Source: Zoogloea oleivorans (GTDB lineage Bacteria > Pseudomonadota > Gammaproteobacteria > Burkholderiales > Rhodocyclaceae). Taken from it: a DNA stretch of 64,000 nucleotides. The stretch lies in assembly GCF_008107625.1 (NCBI RefSeq), contig NZ_SDKK01000009.1, positions 105,591 through 169,590 on the forward strand, read 5' to 3'. This document shows positions 34,367 through 45,874 of the stretch, in pieces. Position numbers and translations under genes: made by a program. Within the stretch, counting starts at the first letter, position 1, and each line of letters opens with the position of its first letter. A model generated the notes under the pieces. The model saw nothing but the letters and a program-made list of their open reading frames with translations. It did no database searches and had not been told where the DNA came from.

Positions 34367-35257
34367 GTGAAACTATTGAATGACATGGCCTTGTTCGTGG
34401 AGGTGGTCAAGGCGAAGGGCTTTCGCCATGCGGCGGAGGCGGTCGGCATCCCCAACTCGACGGTGTCCCGCCGCATCAGCGCCCTCGAAAAGGCCATCGG
34501 CCTGCGGCTGCTGCACCGGACGACCCGCAGGATCGAGCTGACCGAAGCGGGCCAGATCTACTTCGAGCGCTGCAAACGCATCGTCGATGAGGCCAAGCTG
34601 GCGCACGAGCAGCTGGGGGAGCTGCTGGCACAGCCGAGCGGTGTGCTGCGCGCCTCCCTGCCAGTGGATTTTGCGAACATCTACCTGGCGCCGCTGATTG
34701 CCGAGTTTGCGCGCCTGTATCCGGGCATCAGCTTCGACTTGGACCTGACCCCACGGGTGGTCGATCTCGTCGCCGAGCCTTTCGATGTCGCCATCCGCAT
34801 GGGCCATCCACCGAGTTCCAACCTGATTGCCCGGCAACTCGCCAACCTGGCATGCCGCCTCTACGCCTCACCGCGTTATCTCGAGCAGTTTGGTGAGCCT
34901 TCACACCCCTGCGATCTGGCAAAGCACGAGTGCATCGGCTTCCGCTCCGGAAAAGCCAATGTGTGGCTGCTGCACAAGGGGGATGAAGCGCTGGAGATCA
35001 CGGTCGGCGGCCGCTTCCAGCTCAACAGCGTGGGCTTGATCCGGCGGCTTGCCAGCCTTGATCAGGGCATCGCCGTCCTGCCGGCCGAAATCGTTGCGGA
35101 AGATGTCGCCCACGGGCGCTTGCAGCGCATCCTCCCCGACTGGGAAGGCCCGGCAACCCCGGTCTACGCGATGACTGAAACGCGTCTGCTACCGGCCAAG
35201 ACGCAGCGTTTCATCGAGTTTCTGCGCGAACGGCTAAGCGGCCATGCCTTTGCATGA
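34367..35257 (+). CDS. LysR-family transcriptional regulator
   Basis: LTTR of 296 residues. The N-terminal winged helix-turn-helix (residues about 3-62) includes GFRHAAEAVGIPNSTVSRR and LEKAIGLRLLHRTTR. The rest is a periplasmic-binding-type effector domain of the CrgA/DmlR-like group (FDVAIRMG, GVLRASLPVDF). GTG 34367 is the start, giving MKLLNDMALFVEVV; ATG 34385 is possible. It is divergent from the ene-reductase operon and probably regulates it in response to a substrate-like effector. A strong bidirectional hairpin terminator follows the gene before gyrB. Confidence 0.92.
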   Translation: MKLLNDMALFVEVVKAKGFRHAAEAVGIPNSTVSRRISALEKAIGLRLLHRTTRRIELTEAGQIYFERCKRIVDEAKLAHEQLGELLAQPSGVLRASLPVDFANIYLAPLIAEFARLYPGISFDLDLTPRVVDLVAEPFDVAIRMGHPPSSNLIARQLANLACRLYASPRYLEQFGEPSHPCDLAKHECIGFRSGKANVWLLHKGDEALEITVGGRFQLNSVGLIRRLASLDQGIAVLPAEIVAEDVAHGRLQRILPDWEGPATPVYAMTETRLLPAKTQRFIEFLRERLSGHAFA

Positions 35258-35293
35258 AATAGCCAGGATCCGGAGATTGCGGCACGATCGACC

Positions 35294-35331
35294 ACCATGA
35301 AAAAAGCTCCCGAAGGAGCTTTTTTCATGGT
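35294..35331. terminator. bidirectional terminator between lysR and gyrB
   Basis: Perfect 17-bp inverted repeat: ACCATGAAAAAAGCTCC at 35294-35310 and its complement at 35315-35331, with a CGAA tetraloop. The arms supply an A-run and a T-run, so it can terminate the rightward lysR and the leftward gyrB transcripts. Confidence 0.9.
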
Positions 35332-35353
35332 CTGAGTCAGCCGCAAAAATCAA

Positions 35354-37858
<2,505 letters not shown>

Positions 37859-37917
37859 TCAGGTACGGCAGGACGACCCCCGAAACCGGGGGACGGGCAG
37901 ACGAAGGGCGCGCGGAC

Positions 37918-39027
37918 TTAAATGCGCATCGGCATCACGACGTATTTGAAGTCGGTGTTGTCGGCCAGCCCGAAGAGGGCGCTGGCGTTGCCGTCGTTGA
38001 AGCGGATTTCGATCTCGTTGGCGGACACGTTGGTCAGCACGTCGAGGAGATAGGTGACGTTGAAGCCGATGTCGAGGGTGTCGCCGCTGTAGTCGACTTC
38101 GAGCTCTTCAAGGGCTTCTTCCTGCTCGGCGTTGGTGCTCAGGAGCTTGAGGCTGCCTTCGGAGAGCATCAGGCGCACGCCGCGGAACTTCTCGTTGGTG
38201 AGAATGGCGGCGCGTTGCAGGGATTGCAGCAGGGCCAGGCGGCTGGCCTTGACCAGCTTGGGGTGGCCTTGCGGAATGACGCGCTCGTAGTCGGGGAACT
38301 TGCCGTCTATGAGCTTGGAGATCAGTTCGATGTTGCCGAAGCGGAAGACGGCCTGGTTGCCCACCAGGGTGACTTCCAGCGCCTCGTCGGAATCGGCCAG
38401 TTGGCGGGCCAGTTCGACCACCGTTTTGCGCGGCAGGATGACGTCGGTGCGGGCGTAGTCGCCGACCAGCGGGGATGCCGCGTAGGCCAGGCGGTGGCCG
38501 TCGGTGGCAACCATGCGCAGCAGGTTGCCAGCCACGACCAGCAACAGGCCGTTGAGGTAGTAGCGGATGTCCTGCTGGGCCATGGCGTACTGCACCAGCG
38601 CCAGCTGCTTCTTGAATGCGCGCTGGGTGGTGGTGAAGTGCACGCCTTCGCCTTCGGGCGGAGCCAGGCGCGGGTAATCGGCGGCCGGCAGGGTCTGCAG
38701 CTGGAAGCGGCTCTTGCCGGCTTTCAGGGTGATGCGCTTGTCGTCGAGGGTGAGGCTGACGTCGGCGGTGTCGGGCAGCGCGCGCAGGATGTCCTGCAGC
38801 TTGCGGGCGCCGACGGTGATGGCCACGTCTTCCGAACCGAGGGAGGCGGCGGTGGTGCTGTTGCGGATCTGGATCTCGATGTCGGTGGCGAGAAGGGTCA
38901 GGGCGTCACCCTTCTTCTCGATCAGCACATTGGAGAGGATCGGCAGGGTGTGGCGTTTTTCGACAATGCCGGACACCGATTGCAGCGGGGCGAGAAGGGC
39001 GTCGCGGGGCGCAGTGAAGAGCAGCAT
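37918..39027 (-). CDS. dnaN: DNA polymerase III sliding clamp (beta subunit)
   Basis: Ring-shaped processivity clamp (369 aa, normal length) for DNA polymerase III. The three-domain clamp fold begins with LLFTAPRDALLAPLQSVSGI, and the C-terminus ends YVVMPMRI, the usual VMPMRL-type end that closes the partner-binding cleft. It lies between dnaA (77 bases upstream) and gyrB (74 bases downstream) in the same direction, the standard origin-proximal order. Confidence 0.98.
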   Translation of the reverse strand: MLLFTAPRDALLAPLQSVSGIVEKRHTLPILSNVLIEKKGDALTLLATDIEIQIRNSTTAASLGSEDVAITVGARKLQDILRALPDTADVSLTLDDKRITLKAGKSRFQLQTLPAADYPRLAPPEGEGVHFTTTQRAFKKQLALVQYAMAQQDIRYYLNGLLLVVAGNLLRMVATDGHRLAYAASPLVGDYARTDVILPRKTVVELARQLADSDEALEVTLVGNQAVFRFGNIELISKLIDGKFPDYERVIPQGHPKLVKASRLALLQSLQRAAILTNEKFRGVRLMLSEGSLKLLSTNAEQEEALEELEVDYSGDTLDIGFNVTYLLDVLTNVSANEIEIRFNDGNASALFGLADNTDFKYVVMPMRI

Positions 39028-39104
39028 GGACTCAGGTCTCCGTATCTTTTTTCAGGGTGCGGGGCGCCATGGCGCCAAACCGCAAATCATAACTATCAGA
39101 AGCT

Positions 39105-40589
39105 TCAGCCACGCAACACCTGGGTGAGCACATGCAGGTCGTGGTTGAGCTGGGTGTCGCCCAGGCGCAGCTCGGCGATCGTGCGGCAGGCATGCAGCAC
39201 GGTGGTGTGGTCGCGACCGCCAAAGGCTTCGCCGATGGCCGGCAGGCTCATGGGGGTCAGGTCCTTGGCGAGGAACATGGCCACCTGGCGCGGCCGGGCG
39301 ATAACCCGGGTGCGCTTCTTGGAGTGCATGTCGGCGATCTTGATCTTGTAGTAATCGGCCACCGTCTTCTGGATGAACTCGGCGGTGAGCTGGCGGTTGT
39401 GGGCGTTGAGGAGATCCTTGAGGGCCTCCTTGGCCACTTCCAGCGTGACTTCCTTGCCGTGGAAGCGGGCAAAGGCGAGCACCTTCTTGAGCGCGCCTTC
39501 GAGCTCGCGCACGTTGGAGCGCAAATTCTTGGCGATCAGGAAGGCCACGTCCTCGTTCAGCGCAATGCGCTCGACTTCGGCCTTCTTCTTGAGAATGGCG
39601 ACGCGCATCTCCAGCTCGGGCGGCTCGATCTGCACCGTTAAACCCCAGTCGAAACGGGAGATGAGACGGTCTTCGAGGCCCTGGACATCCTTGGGGTAGG
39701 TGTCGCTGGTGATGATGATCTGCTTCTTGGCCTCGGTGAGGGCGTTGAAGGCATGGAAGAACTCTTCCTGGGTCCGGTTCTTGTTATTGAAGAACTGGAT
39801 GTCGTCGATGATCAGCACGTCGAGCGAGCGGTAGTAGCGCTTGAATACGTCGAAGGACTTTTGCTGGTAGGCGCGCACCACGTCGGCGTAGTAGTCCTCG
39901 GCGTGCACGTAGCGGATCACCGCCCGCGGGTTGGCCTTGAACACCGTGTTGCCGAGGGCGTGGATCAGGTGGGTCTTGCCGAGGCCGACGCCGCCGTAGA
40001 TGAACAGCGGGTTGTAGGAGACGCCCGGGTTCTGGGCCACCTGCAGGGCCGCGGCGCGGGCCAGGTCGTTGGCGCGGCCGGTGACCAGGGTGTCGAAGGT
40101 GAAATCCGGGTTGAGGCGCGACTTGTCGTAATTGGCGACTTCGGCGGAGACCGAGGCTTCGGCGGCGATCTGGCGTCCGGTGTTCATGGCCGCCGGGACG
40201 TGGTTGCTGATCGGGGCGGGCTGGTTGCCGGCAGTGGGCGCAGCCGCAGCGGGGGCGGAGGCTGCCGGTGCTGCGGCGGCCGTCGTCGAGGTGCCCGGGC
40301 GACGCAGGCCGCCGGCCGGCGCGAGGGTTACCTCGATGGTCGGCATGCCGCCGAAGTACTCTTCGCTGAGTTCCTCGATGCGCCGCAGGTAGCGGTCGCG
40401 CAGCCACTGGCGGTGAAAATTGGACGGTGCCACCAGACGCAGGCCAGCCGCGTCCTCTCCTTGCAGGTCTTCAGCGCGCAGGGGGAGGATCCAGGTCTTG
40501 AACTGCTGGGCAGGCAACTCCTGTTCCAGGCAGCTCAGGCAATGCGTCCAGAACGCAGCGCATTGGGGCGACGATGAGGCTTCAGGCAC
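39105..40589 (-). CDS. dnaA: chromosomal replication initiator DnaA
   Basis: Replication initiator ATPase (494 aa). Domain I ([21 protein letters not shown]) is followed by an Ala/Pro-rich linker of about 60 residues (about 95-155). The AAA+ domain has Walker [11 protein letters not shown] and the LIIDDIQFF Walker B. Domain IV carries [14 protein letters not shown] and the DnaA-box recognition signature [11 protein letters not shown]. The start is GTG 40589. The 296-base gap upstream, shared with rpmH, contains a perfect DnaA box and a near match, consistent with autoregulation or origin function. Confidence 0.98.
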   Translation of the reverse strand: MPEASSSPQCAAFWTHCLSCLEQELPAQQFKTWILPLRAEDLQGEDAAGLRLVAPSNFHRQWLRDRYLRRIEELSEEYFGGMPTIEVTLAPAGGLRRPGTSTTAAAAPAASAPAAAAPTAGNQPAPISNHVPAAMNTGRQIAAEASVSAEVANYDKSRLNPDFTFDTLVTGRANDLARAAALQVAQNPGVSYNPLFIYGGVGLGKTHLIHALGNTVFKANPRAVIRYVHAEDYYADVVRAYQQKSFDVFKRYYRSLDVLIIDDIQFFNNKNRTQEEFFHAFNALTEAKKQIIITSDTYPKDVQGLEDRLISRFDWGLTVQIEPPELEMRVAILKKKAEVERIALNEDVAFLIAKNLRSNVRELEGALKKVLAFARFHGKEVTLEVAKEALKDLLNAHNRQLTAEFIQKTVADYYKIKIADMHSKKRTRVIARPRQVAMFLAKDLTPMSLPAIGEAFGGRDHTTVLHACRTIAELRLGDTQLNHDLHVLTQVLRG

Positions 40590-40729
40590 GATTGGCGGGT
40601 GGTTGTGTTTCGACAGGAGAAGGCGCGCCTGTTAGCGTTTTCTGGCGCTGCCCCGACCATTGGCGGGGCTGTTGGACTCGCGCGCAGGGAGGTCCAGCCA
40701 ATCGAGCATTGTACCCCTCCGCAGTAGAC

Positions 40730-40771
40730 TTATCCACAGCTTCCAGCGCCTGCCAGCAGGGCTGTGGATGA
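40730..40771. promoter_or_regulatory. DnaA-box pair in the dnaA-rpmH gap
   Basis: TTATCCACA (perfect consensus) at 40730-40738 and TGTGGATGA at 40763-40771, which on the other strand reads TCATCCACA, one mismatch. They face each other about 25 bases apart, roughly 140-180 bases upstream of the dnaA start. They may serve dnaA autoregulation or form part of the origin. The surrounding DNA is not AT-rich, which weighs against an unwinding element here. Confidence 0.75.
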
Positions 40772-40823
40772 CTGCCCGGGCATGCCGCTCATGCAGCACT
40801 TGCCTCCTGGACGTGAAACGTGC

Positions 40824-40850
40824 TTGACAAACAGGGGGTTAACGTATGAA
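40824..40850 (+). promoter_or_regulatory. putative promoter of rpmH-rnpA
   Basis: TTGACA at 40824-40829 matches the -35 consensus. TATGAA at 40845-40850 is a possible -10 with 15-base spacing, slightly short. The leader to ATG 40886 is about 30 bases. A sigma-70 promoter at this place upstream of rpmH is expected in proteobacteria. Confidence 0.5.
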
Positions 40851-40885
40851 ATTACGCGTTTGACTCAACTTTTCGGGCACGAAAA

Positions 40886-41020
40886 ATGAAACGTACTTAC
40901 CAACCTTCCGTCGTCCGTCGCAAACGCACCCACGGCTTCCTGGTTCGCATGGGCACCCGTGGCGGCCGCAAGGTCATCGCCGCGCGTCGCGCCAAGGGCC
41001 GTCATCGTCTCGCCGTCTAA
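40886..41020 (+). CDS. rpmH: 50S ribosomal protein L34
   Basis: A 44-residue, highly basic ribosomal protein read directly from the sequence: it starts [18 protein letters not shown] and ends [10 protein letters not shown] before TAA 41018-41020, the textbook L34 pattern. It is the first gene of the conserved rightward cluster rpmH-rnpA-yidD-yidC-mnmE and sits back to back with dnaA. It is too short to be caught by usual length filters. Confidence 0.98.
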   Translation: MKRTYQPSVVRRKRTHGFLVRMGTRGGRKVIAARRAKGRHRLAV

Positions 41021-41054
41021 GGTCTCTCCGGAGACCTCTTCCGCTGCCGGCGCC

Positions 41055-41429
41055 ATGGATTGTTCGGCAGAGGAAGTTGTAGATACGGCAGGATTCGGCT
41101 TCGGCTCGTCCTTGCGACTGCATAAAACGGATGAGTTCTCATCCGTTTTTGCTTTTCGCCGGGTGGTGCGCGGGAAGTATTTCGCCCTCCACTATTGCCC
41201 GAACAAGGTCGGCACGCCCCGTATCGGCCTCGTTGTCGCCAAGAAGCTTGCCAAGCGTGCGGTTGTCCGCAATCTGGTGAAGCGCCTTGGTCGCGACGTG
41301 TTTCGTCACGCCCAGGCAACCCTGCCCCACTACGATCTGGTGTTACGATTGTCGGCCAAGGTTGGTGATGTGACGAAACGCACCATGCGCGAAGAGATGA
41401 TCGGTCTGCTGGGACGCCTGCCTAAATGA
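41055..41429 (+). CDS. rnpA: ribonuclease P protein component
   Basis: Protein subunit of RNase P (about 124 aa), which with the rnpB RNA trims tRNA 5' ends. It has the conserved [37 protein letters not shown] (the RNR-type motif) and a C-terminal helix. The frame is open upstream to 40959, overlapping rpmH. I chose ATG 41055 because it gives the family length, although no good ribosome site precedes it; a GGTCTC-TCCG-GAGACC hairpin at 41021-41036 lies in the gap. Its stop overlaps the yidD start (ATGA). Confidence 0.93.
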   Translation: MDCSAEEVVDTAGFGFGSSLRLHKTDEFSSVFAFRRVVRGKYFALHYCPNKVGTPRIGLVVAKKLAKRAVVRNLVKRLGRDVFRHAQATLPHYDLVLRLSAKVGDVTKRTMREEMIGLLGRLPK

Positions 41430-41635
41430 AGGTCGTTATCCTGGCGCTGCTGCGCGTCTATCGTTACGCCATCAGCCCCATGCTTGGACGCAATTGCCGT
41501 TTTGTTCCGTCCTGTTCCGAATACGCCGTGGAGGCCGTGGAGCGTCATGGCGCCCTCAGGGGTTCCTGGTTCGCTGCGCGCCGGGTGTGCCGCTGCCATC
41601 CGTTCAGCGGTGGCGGCTTCGATCCTGTGCCATGA
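41426..41635 (+). CDS. yidD: membrane protein insertion efficiency factor YidD
   Basis: A 69-residue protein of the YidD (haemolytic domain) family. It has the hallmark [23 protein letters not shown] and the second Cys pair region [18 protein letters not shown]. It is thought to assist YidC/Sec-dependent insertion of membrane proteins at the inner face of the membrane. ATG 41426 overlaps the rnpA stop by four bases and yidC follows after 54 bases, the conserved order. Confidence 0.96.
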   Translation: MKVVILALLRVYRYAISPMLGRNCRFVPSCSEYAVEAVERHGALRGSWFAARRVCRCHPFSGGGFDPVP

Positions 41636-41689
41636 AGCCATTGCCTTCCCCCGACTTCCCGCCCCAACTCCTTCCTGACACTGACTCCG

Positions 41690-43327
41690 ATGGATAACCG
41701 TCGCCTGCTCCTTCTTCTCGTCTTCTCGTTCTCCCTGGTCATGCTGTGGGACGGCTGGCAGAAGCACAACCAGCCCAAGGTGCCGGCATCCGCCGCAGCC
41801 GCCAACTCTACTGCCGGTGTACCGACGCCGACCGCGGGCACTCCGGGCGCTGTTGCGCTGCCCGGCGGGCCTGTTGCCGCAGCGGCTGTCTCCGCACCGC
41901 TGGCCACCATCCGCACCGATGTGCTGGTGGCCGAAGTGTCGGCCCAGGGCGGTGACATCGTCCGGCTCGAGCTGACCAAGCACAAGTCGACCGAAGACCA
42001 GACCCGCAACTACGTGCTCTTCGACAACGGCGAGAAGCACAACTACGCGGCCCAGACGGGCCTGATCGGCACTGGCCTGCCGAACCACAAGACGCCCTTC
42101 ACGCTGGCCGCCACGGCCGTCGAGTTGAAGGACGGCGAGGATGCCGTCACCCTGCGCCTCGATGCGGCACCCACTGCCGATGGCGTCAAGGTGACCAAGC
42201 TGATCACCTTCCACCGCGGCAGCTACATGGCCGAAGTCAGCTACGAGATTGCCAACGGCAGTGCCGCAGCGCTTGCACCCCATGCCTACTTCCAGTTCAC
42301 CCGTGACGGTCAGCCGGCCGAGCAGCCTGGCGGCTTCGGTGTGCAAACCTTCACCGGTCCGGCTTTCTACACCGAAGCCGAGAAGTACCAGAAGGTCGCC
42401 TTCGAAGATATCGCCAGCAAGAAGGCCAAGTTCGTTACCAAGACTTCCGACGGCTGGGCTGCCATGGTCCAGCATTACTTCGTCGCCGGCTGGGCGCCGA
42501 AGGAAGGCGAGCGCGAATTCTTCGCCAACCAGGTGAGTTCCGACCTCTACTCCGCGGGCGTGATCCTGCCGGTGGCGTCCATCGCCCCGGGCCAGACCGG
42601 CAAGCTCAGCGTGCCGCTCTACGCCGGTCCGCAGGAGCAAAGCCGTCTGGAGCAGTTCGCCAAGGGCTTCGACCTGGTGGTGGACTATGGTTTCCTGACC
42701 ATCATTGCCGCCCCGCTGTTCTGGGTACTCGAGTGGTTCCACAAGCTCACCGGCAACTGGGGCTGGGCCATCATCCTCGTCACTGTTGCCCTGAAGGCCT
42801 TGTTCTTCCCCCTGTCCGCGGCCAGCTACAAGTCGATGGCCAAGATGAAGACCCTCGGCCCGCGCCTGCAGCGTCTCAAGGAGCAGTGCGGCGACGACAA
42901 GATGAAGCTGCAGCAGGCCATGATGGACCTGTACAAGCGCGAGAAGGTCAATCCGCTGGGCGGCTGCCTGCCGATCCTGATCCAGATTCCGGTGTTCATC
43001 TCCCTGTACTGGGTGCTGCTGGGTGTCGTTGAAATGCGCGGCGCGCCGTGGCTGGGCTGGATCCAGGATCTGTCGGTGAAGGATCCCTACTACATCCTGC
43101 CCTTGATCATGGGTGCCACCAGCCTGATCCAGACCCGCCTCAACCCGGCCCCGCCCGATCCTATCCAGGCCAAGGTGATGATGATGATGCCCGTCCTCTT
43201 CACCGTCATGTTCCTGTGGTTCCCGTCCGGCCTGGTGCTGTACTGGGTCGTGAACAACACCCTGTCGATTGCCCAGCAATGGCAGATCAACCGCATGATT
43301 GCAGCCGGTGGCAAACCCGCCGAGTGA
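41690..43327 (+). CDS. yidC: membrane protein insertase YidC
   Basis: Oxa1/YidC insertase (545 aa) that folds and inserts inner-membrane proteins with or without SecYEG. The N-terminal helix is [21 protein letters not shown] large periplasmic P1 beta-sandwich domain spans residues about 60-335. The conserved five-helix core follows, containing [40 protein letters not shown] and the final [15 protein letters not shown]. It is in the rpmH-rnpA-yidD-yidC-mnmE cluster. The mnmE start lies inside its 3' end, so the two are translationally coupled. Confidence 0.97.
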   Translation: MDNRRLLLLLVFSFSLVMLWDGWQKHNQPKVPASAAAANSTAGVPTPTAGTPGAVALPGGPVAAAAVSAPLATIRTDVLVAEVSAQGGDIVRLELTKHKSTEDQTRNYVLFDNGEKHNYAAQTGLIGTGLPNHKTPFTLAATAVELKDGEDAVTLRLDAAPTADGVKVTKLITFHRGSYMAEVSYEIANGSAAALAPHAYFQFTRDGQPAEQPGGFGVQTFTGPAFYTEAEKYQKVAFEDIASKKAKFVTKTSDGWAAMVQHYFVAGWAPKEGEREFFANQVSSDLYSAGVILPVASIAPGQTGKLSVPLYAGPQEQSRLEQFAKGFDLVVDYGFLTIIAAPLFWVLEWFHKLTGNWGWAIILVTVALKALFFPLSAASYKSMAKMKTLGPRLQRLKEQCGDDKMKLQQAMMDLYKREKVNPLGGCLPILIQIPVFISLYWVLLGVVEMRGAPWLGWIQDLSVKDPYYILPLIMGATSLIQTRLNPAPPDPIQAKVMMMMPVLFTVMFLWFPSGLVLYWVVNNTLSIAQQWQINRMIAAGGKPAE

Positions 43328-44666
43328 CGTTATCGCGGCGATTGCCACTGCGCCGGGGCGCGGTGGCATCGGCGTGGTCCGGCTTTCCGGGCCGAATCTT
43401 TCTGCGCTCGCGGCCGGTTTCTGCGGTCGCGAGCCGCAAGCCCGACTGGCCCAGTTTGCCCGCTTCCGTGACGGCAGCGGCGGCCTGATCGACGAAGGCC
43501 TCCTCCTCTACTTCCCGGCGCCCCACTCTTTCACCGGCGAAGACGTCATCGAATTGCAGGGCCACGGCGGCCCGGTGGTCATGCAGATGCTGCTGGCCCG
43601 CTGCCTCGAACTCGGCGCCCGCCTCGCCCAGCCCGGCGAATTCACCCGCCGCGCCTTCCTCAACGGCAAGCTCGACCTGGCCCAGGCCGAAAGCGTCGCC
43701 GACCTCATAGAAGCCTCTACTGCTGCCGCTGCGCGCTCCGCAGTGCGTTCCCTCACCGGCAGCTTCTCGAAGGAAGTGCACGCCCTCTGCGAGCGCCTGA
43801 TCGACCTGCGCATGCTCGTCGAGGCGACCCTCGACTTCCCCGATGAAGACGTGGATTTCCTCATCGAGGCCAAGGCCTTCGAGCGCATCGAGGTCGTCGC
43901 CACCGAGCTGCGCGCCATCCTCGACCGGGCCCGCCAGGGCAGCCTGCTGCGCAACGGCCTGCACGTCGTGCTGGTCGGCCAGCCCAACGTCGGCAAGTCC
44001 AGCCTGCTCAACCGCCTCGCCGGCGAAGAGCGTGCCATCGTCACCGACATCGCCGGCACCACCCGCGACGTCCTGCGCGAGACCATTCAGATCGAGGGCA
44101 TCCCGCTCCACATCACCGACACCGCCGGCCTGCGCGACACTACCGACGAAGTGGAGAAAATCGGTATCGCCCGTACCTGGCAGGAAATCGAACGCGCCGA
44201 CGTGGTGGTGCGTCTGGTGGATGTACGCGCCGGCTTGACCGCCGCCGATGCCGACATTGACGTTCGCCTGCCTGCCGGCGTCGAACGGATTACCGTCTTC
44301 AATAAAGTGGATCTGGCCGATCGTGCCCCCGAGCGAGTCGAAACCCGCAGCGACGGCAAGCGTGGCGTCAGCCTCTACTTGTCTGCCAAAGCCGGCCAGG
44401 GCGTTGATCTGTTGCGCGCCGAACTCCTTCGTGTCGCCGGCTGGCACCGCCACGGCGAGGACGTGATCCTCGCCCGGGAGCGTCACCTGATCGCCCTGCG
44501 TGAAGCCCTCGCCCGCGTTGAAGCCGCCCTTGAGGCTCGTCAGGCGCTTGAGCTGATGGCCGAGGAACTCCGCCTCGCCCAGGAGGCGATCAACTCCCTC
44601 ACCGGAGAGTTCACGCCGGACGATCTTCTCGGGGTGATCTTTTCGCGTTTCTGTATTGGAAAATAG
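43308..44666 (+). CDS. mnmE: tRNA modification GTPase MnmE (TrmE)
   Basis: G-protein (452 aa from GTG 43308) that with MnmG modifies U34 of certain tRNAs. The N-terminal formyl-THF-binding domain begins [19 protein letters not shown]. The G domain inserted in the helical region has [20 protein letters not shown] and the NKVD-type box (VFNKVDL). The C-terminus ends FCIGK, with the conserved cysteine. I prefer GTG 43308; TTG 43299 is an in-frame alternative; both lie inside the yidC end. mnmG, rsmG and parAB, which follow in some bacteria, do not follow here. Confidence 0.96.
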   Translation: MANPPSDVIAAIATAPGRGGIGVVRLSGPNLSALAAGFCGREPQARLAQFARFRDGSGGLIDEGLLLYFPAPHSFTGEDVIELQGHGGPVVMQMLLARCLELGARLAQPGEFTRRAFLNGKLDLAQAESVADLIEASTAAAARSAVRSLTGSFSKEVHALCERLIDLRMLVEATLDFPDEDVDFLIEAKAFERIEVVATELRAILDRARQGSLLRNGLHVVLVGQPNVGKSSLLNRLAGEERAIVTDIAGTTRDVLRETIQIEGIPLHITDTAGLRDTTDEVEKIGIARTWQEIERADVVVRLVDVRAGLTAADADIDVRLPAGVERITVFNKVDLADRAPERVETRSDGKRGVSLYLSAKAGQGVDLLRAELLRVAGWHRHGEDVILARERHLIALREALARVEAALEARQALELMAEELRLAQEAINSLTGEFTPDDLLGVIFSRFCIGK

Positions 44667-44712
44667 CGAGCATGTCCGACATGCTCCGCAGTGTTCCGCC
44701 CAACCCCTTGAG

Positions 44713-44736
44713 GCCCGCGTAAATGCGGGCTTTCTT
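44713..44736 (+). terminator. intrinsic terminator after mnmE
   Basis: GCCCGC-GTAAAT-GCGGGC stem-loop at 44713-44730 followed by TTTCTT. A second dyad, GAGCATG-TCCGA-CATGCTC at 44668-44686, lies just before it. Together they probably end the rpmH-mnmE transcript. The stem includes ATG 44723, the nominal start of the next frame. Confidence 0.75.
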
Positions 44737-45049
44737 GTCTGTACAGCGCTTGTGTGTGTCCATCGCCTTCGCGGTGGTGGCGCTCATCGGCTGCACCGCT
44801 GCGGGATGCGCGTTTCACCCGGGAGTGACCACCGTCGGTGGCGGCGAATTTGTTATCACGAAGCAAGCTGTCAGCAGATTTTCTGAAACGGGTGAAATGA
44901 GAAAAGACTCGCTGGTCGAAGCAAGTCGGTTTTGTTCGTCAAAATTGAAAGACCTGCGCATCATCGGTCTCAAGGAAACCCAGCCGCCCTACTCTCCCGG
45001 CAACTACCCGCATATCGAACTGAGATTCGAATGTGACCCTTCCAGGTAG
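44723..45049 (+). CDS. small putative lipoprotein
   Basis: About 108 residues. A hydrophobic signal (VSIAFAVVALIGC) ends in a lipobox with Cys24; a second candidate is Cys29. The mature part contains GGGEFVITKQAVSRFSETGEM and the ending PPYSPGNYPHIELRFECD, a pattern I recognise from short betaproteobacterial hypothetical proteins without known function. ATG 44723 lies within the mnmE terminator stem, so a later start (TTG 44735, TTG 44750 or GTG 44756) is likely. It has no obvious operon partner. Confidence 0.65.
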   Translation: MRAFLSVQRLCVSIAFAVVALIGCTAAGCAFHPGVTTVGGGEFVITKQAVSRFSETGEMRKDSLVEASRFCSSKLKDLRIIGLKETQPPYSPGNYPHIELRFECDPSR

Positions 45050-45083
45050 CGGCTTGTGAGCTCACAGGCAGAGGGTTTCTGCT

Positions 45084-45293
45084 TTAGTGCAGCCACTTTT
45101 TCTTCAGAATTTCCCATTCGTGCGTGGAGCAGAAGTATTCGACGACCTCGATTTCCCGCTGCTCAACCTGGTGGCGCCGCTCGTAGCCGGTCGGGGATTT
45201 GCCTTCCCTCTGGCGCCGATCCTTGCCTGAGCGTCGTTCATGGCCGCACCAGTTTTTCCCTCGGGTAATCAGTAGCTTTTCCATGGCGCTCAC
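45084..45293 (-). CDS. short hypothetical protein with ERRSGKDRR motif
   Basis: A 69-residue charged protein with the repeated basic pattern ERRSGKDRR and GYERRHQ, then a C-terminal HEWEILKKKW. Similar Arg/Asp-rich motifs occur in many short bacterial proteins of unknown role. The start is GTG 45293 or ATG 45284, neither with a clear ribosome site. It is the only minus-strand candidate gene in the rightward-coding 41-61 kb block, so it deserves caution. I include it because the composition is not that of a shadow frame and nothing is coded opposite it. Confidence 0.45.
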   Translation of the reverse strand: MSAMEKLLITRGKNWCGHERRSGKDRRQREGKSPTGYERRHQVEQREIEVVEYFCSTHEWEILKKKWLH

Positions 45294-45415
45294 TCATCAA
45301 GGTTCTCTTGTGTGTTTGAGCATCCGCCTTTGACGGCGTATTGGATGCGAATTATTTCTCGATCGATGGGTCTGCTACCTATGTGGGCTGAGACATTTTT
45401 CTCACTTCCCGCCAC

Positions 45416-45435
45416 AAGGTGAGCGCACCTTTTTT
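45416..45435 (+). terminator. putative terminator in the 45.3-45.5 kb gap
   Basis: AAGGTG-AGCG-CACCTT hairpin followed by TTTT on the plus strand. The stem is short, and the gene it would serve is unclear, since the nearest plus-strand gene ends at 45049. The remainder of the 235-base gap shows no coding frame. Confidence 0.4.
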
Positions 45436-45528
45436 CGTAATCTAGCTTTACAAATAAGGCCTAATGTTCTGTGCCTTGCGTGCCGTTCACTCTTGAGTTC
45501 ATCGGCCCAAATAGAAAGGGAGAGTTTC

Positions 45529-45741
45529 ATGAGCATTGATTCTGTTGGCGGCGCTTCGAGTGCTGCCTATACCCCGGCGGTACAGCGTCAGCAGCCTGAA
45601 GCGGCTGAAGTCAAACAGGCAGGTCGTGACGGTGATCGTGACAAGGAGTACGGTGTGAGCAAGGTGGAACCCAGTCCTCCTGCTCCGAGCGTCAATACCG
45701 ATGGCCAGGTCGTGGGACAGATTATCAACACCACTGCCTGA
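45529..45741 (+). CDS. small Ser/Ala/Gln-rich conserved protein
   Basis: A 70-residue hydrophilic protein starting MSIDSVGGASSAAYTP. The middle is charged (AGRDGDRDKEYG) and the end, VNTDGQVVGQIINTTA, resembles the C-terminal signature of a group of short betaproteobacterial proteins of unknown function. ATG 45529 has GGGAG seven bases upstream, so I prefer it over earlier in-frame codons (45493). A good intrinsic terminator follows 36 bases after the stop, which supports expression as a single gene. No signal peptide is apparent. Confidence 0.7.
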   Translation: MSIDSVGGASSAAYTPAVQRQQPEAAEVKQAGRDGDRDKEYGVSKVEPSPPAPSVNTDGQVVGQIINTTA

Positions 45742-45776
45742 GCCGGTCTGCGTTCCGGTCAGTAACACTCCATCAG

Positions 45777-45805
45777 CCCCGGCCCGACGCCGGGGTTTTT
45801 GTTTT
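45777..45805 (+). terminator. intrinsic terminator after the small Ser/Ala-rich gene
   Basis: CCCCGGC-CCGAC-GCCGGGG stem-loop at 45777-45795 followed directly by TTTTTGTTTTC. This is a textbook Rho-independent terminator. Confidence 0.9.
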
Positions 45806-45874
45806 CGGGGTACGACTGGCATCATTCAGGGTGTGCCGTGTGTATCGCAACCAAAGACGCAGGAGAGTTATGCC

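Noticed and set aside
40809-40822. GGACGTGAAACGTG near rpmH as a third parS site
   Set aside because: Only the GTGAAAC half fits; the left half of the palindrome is missing.
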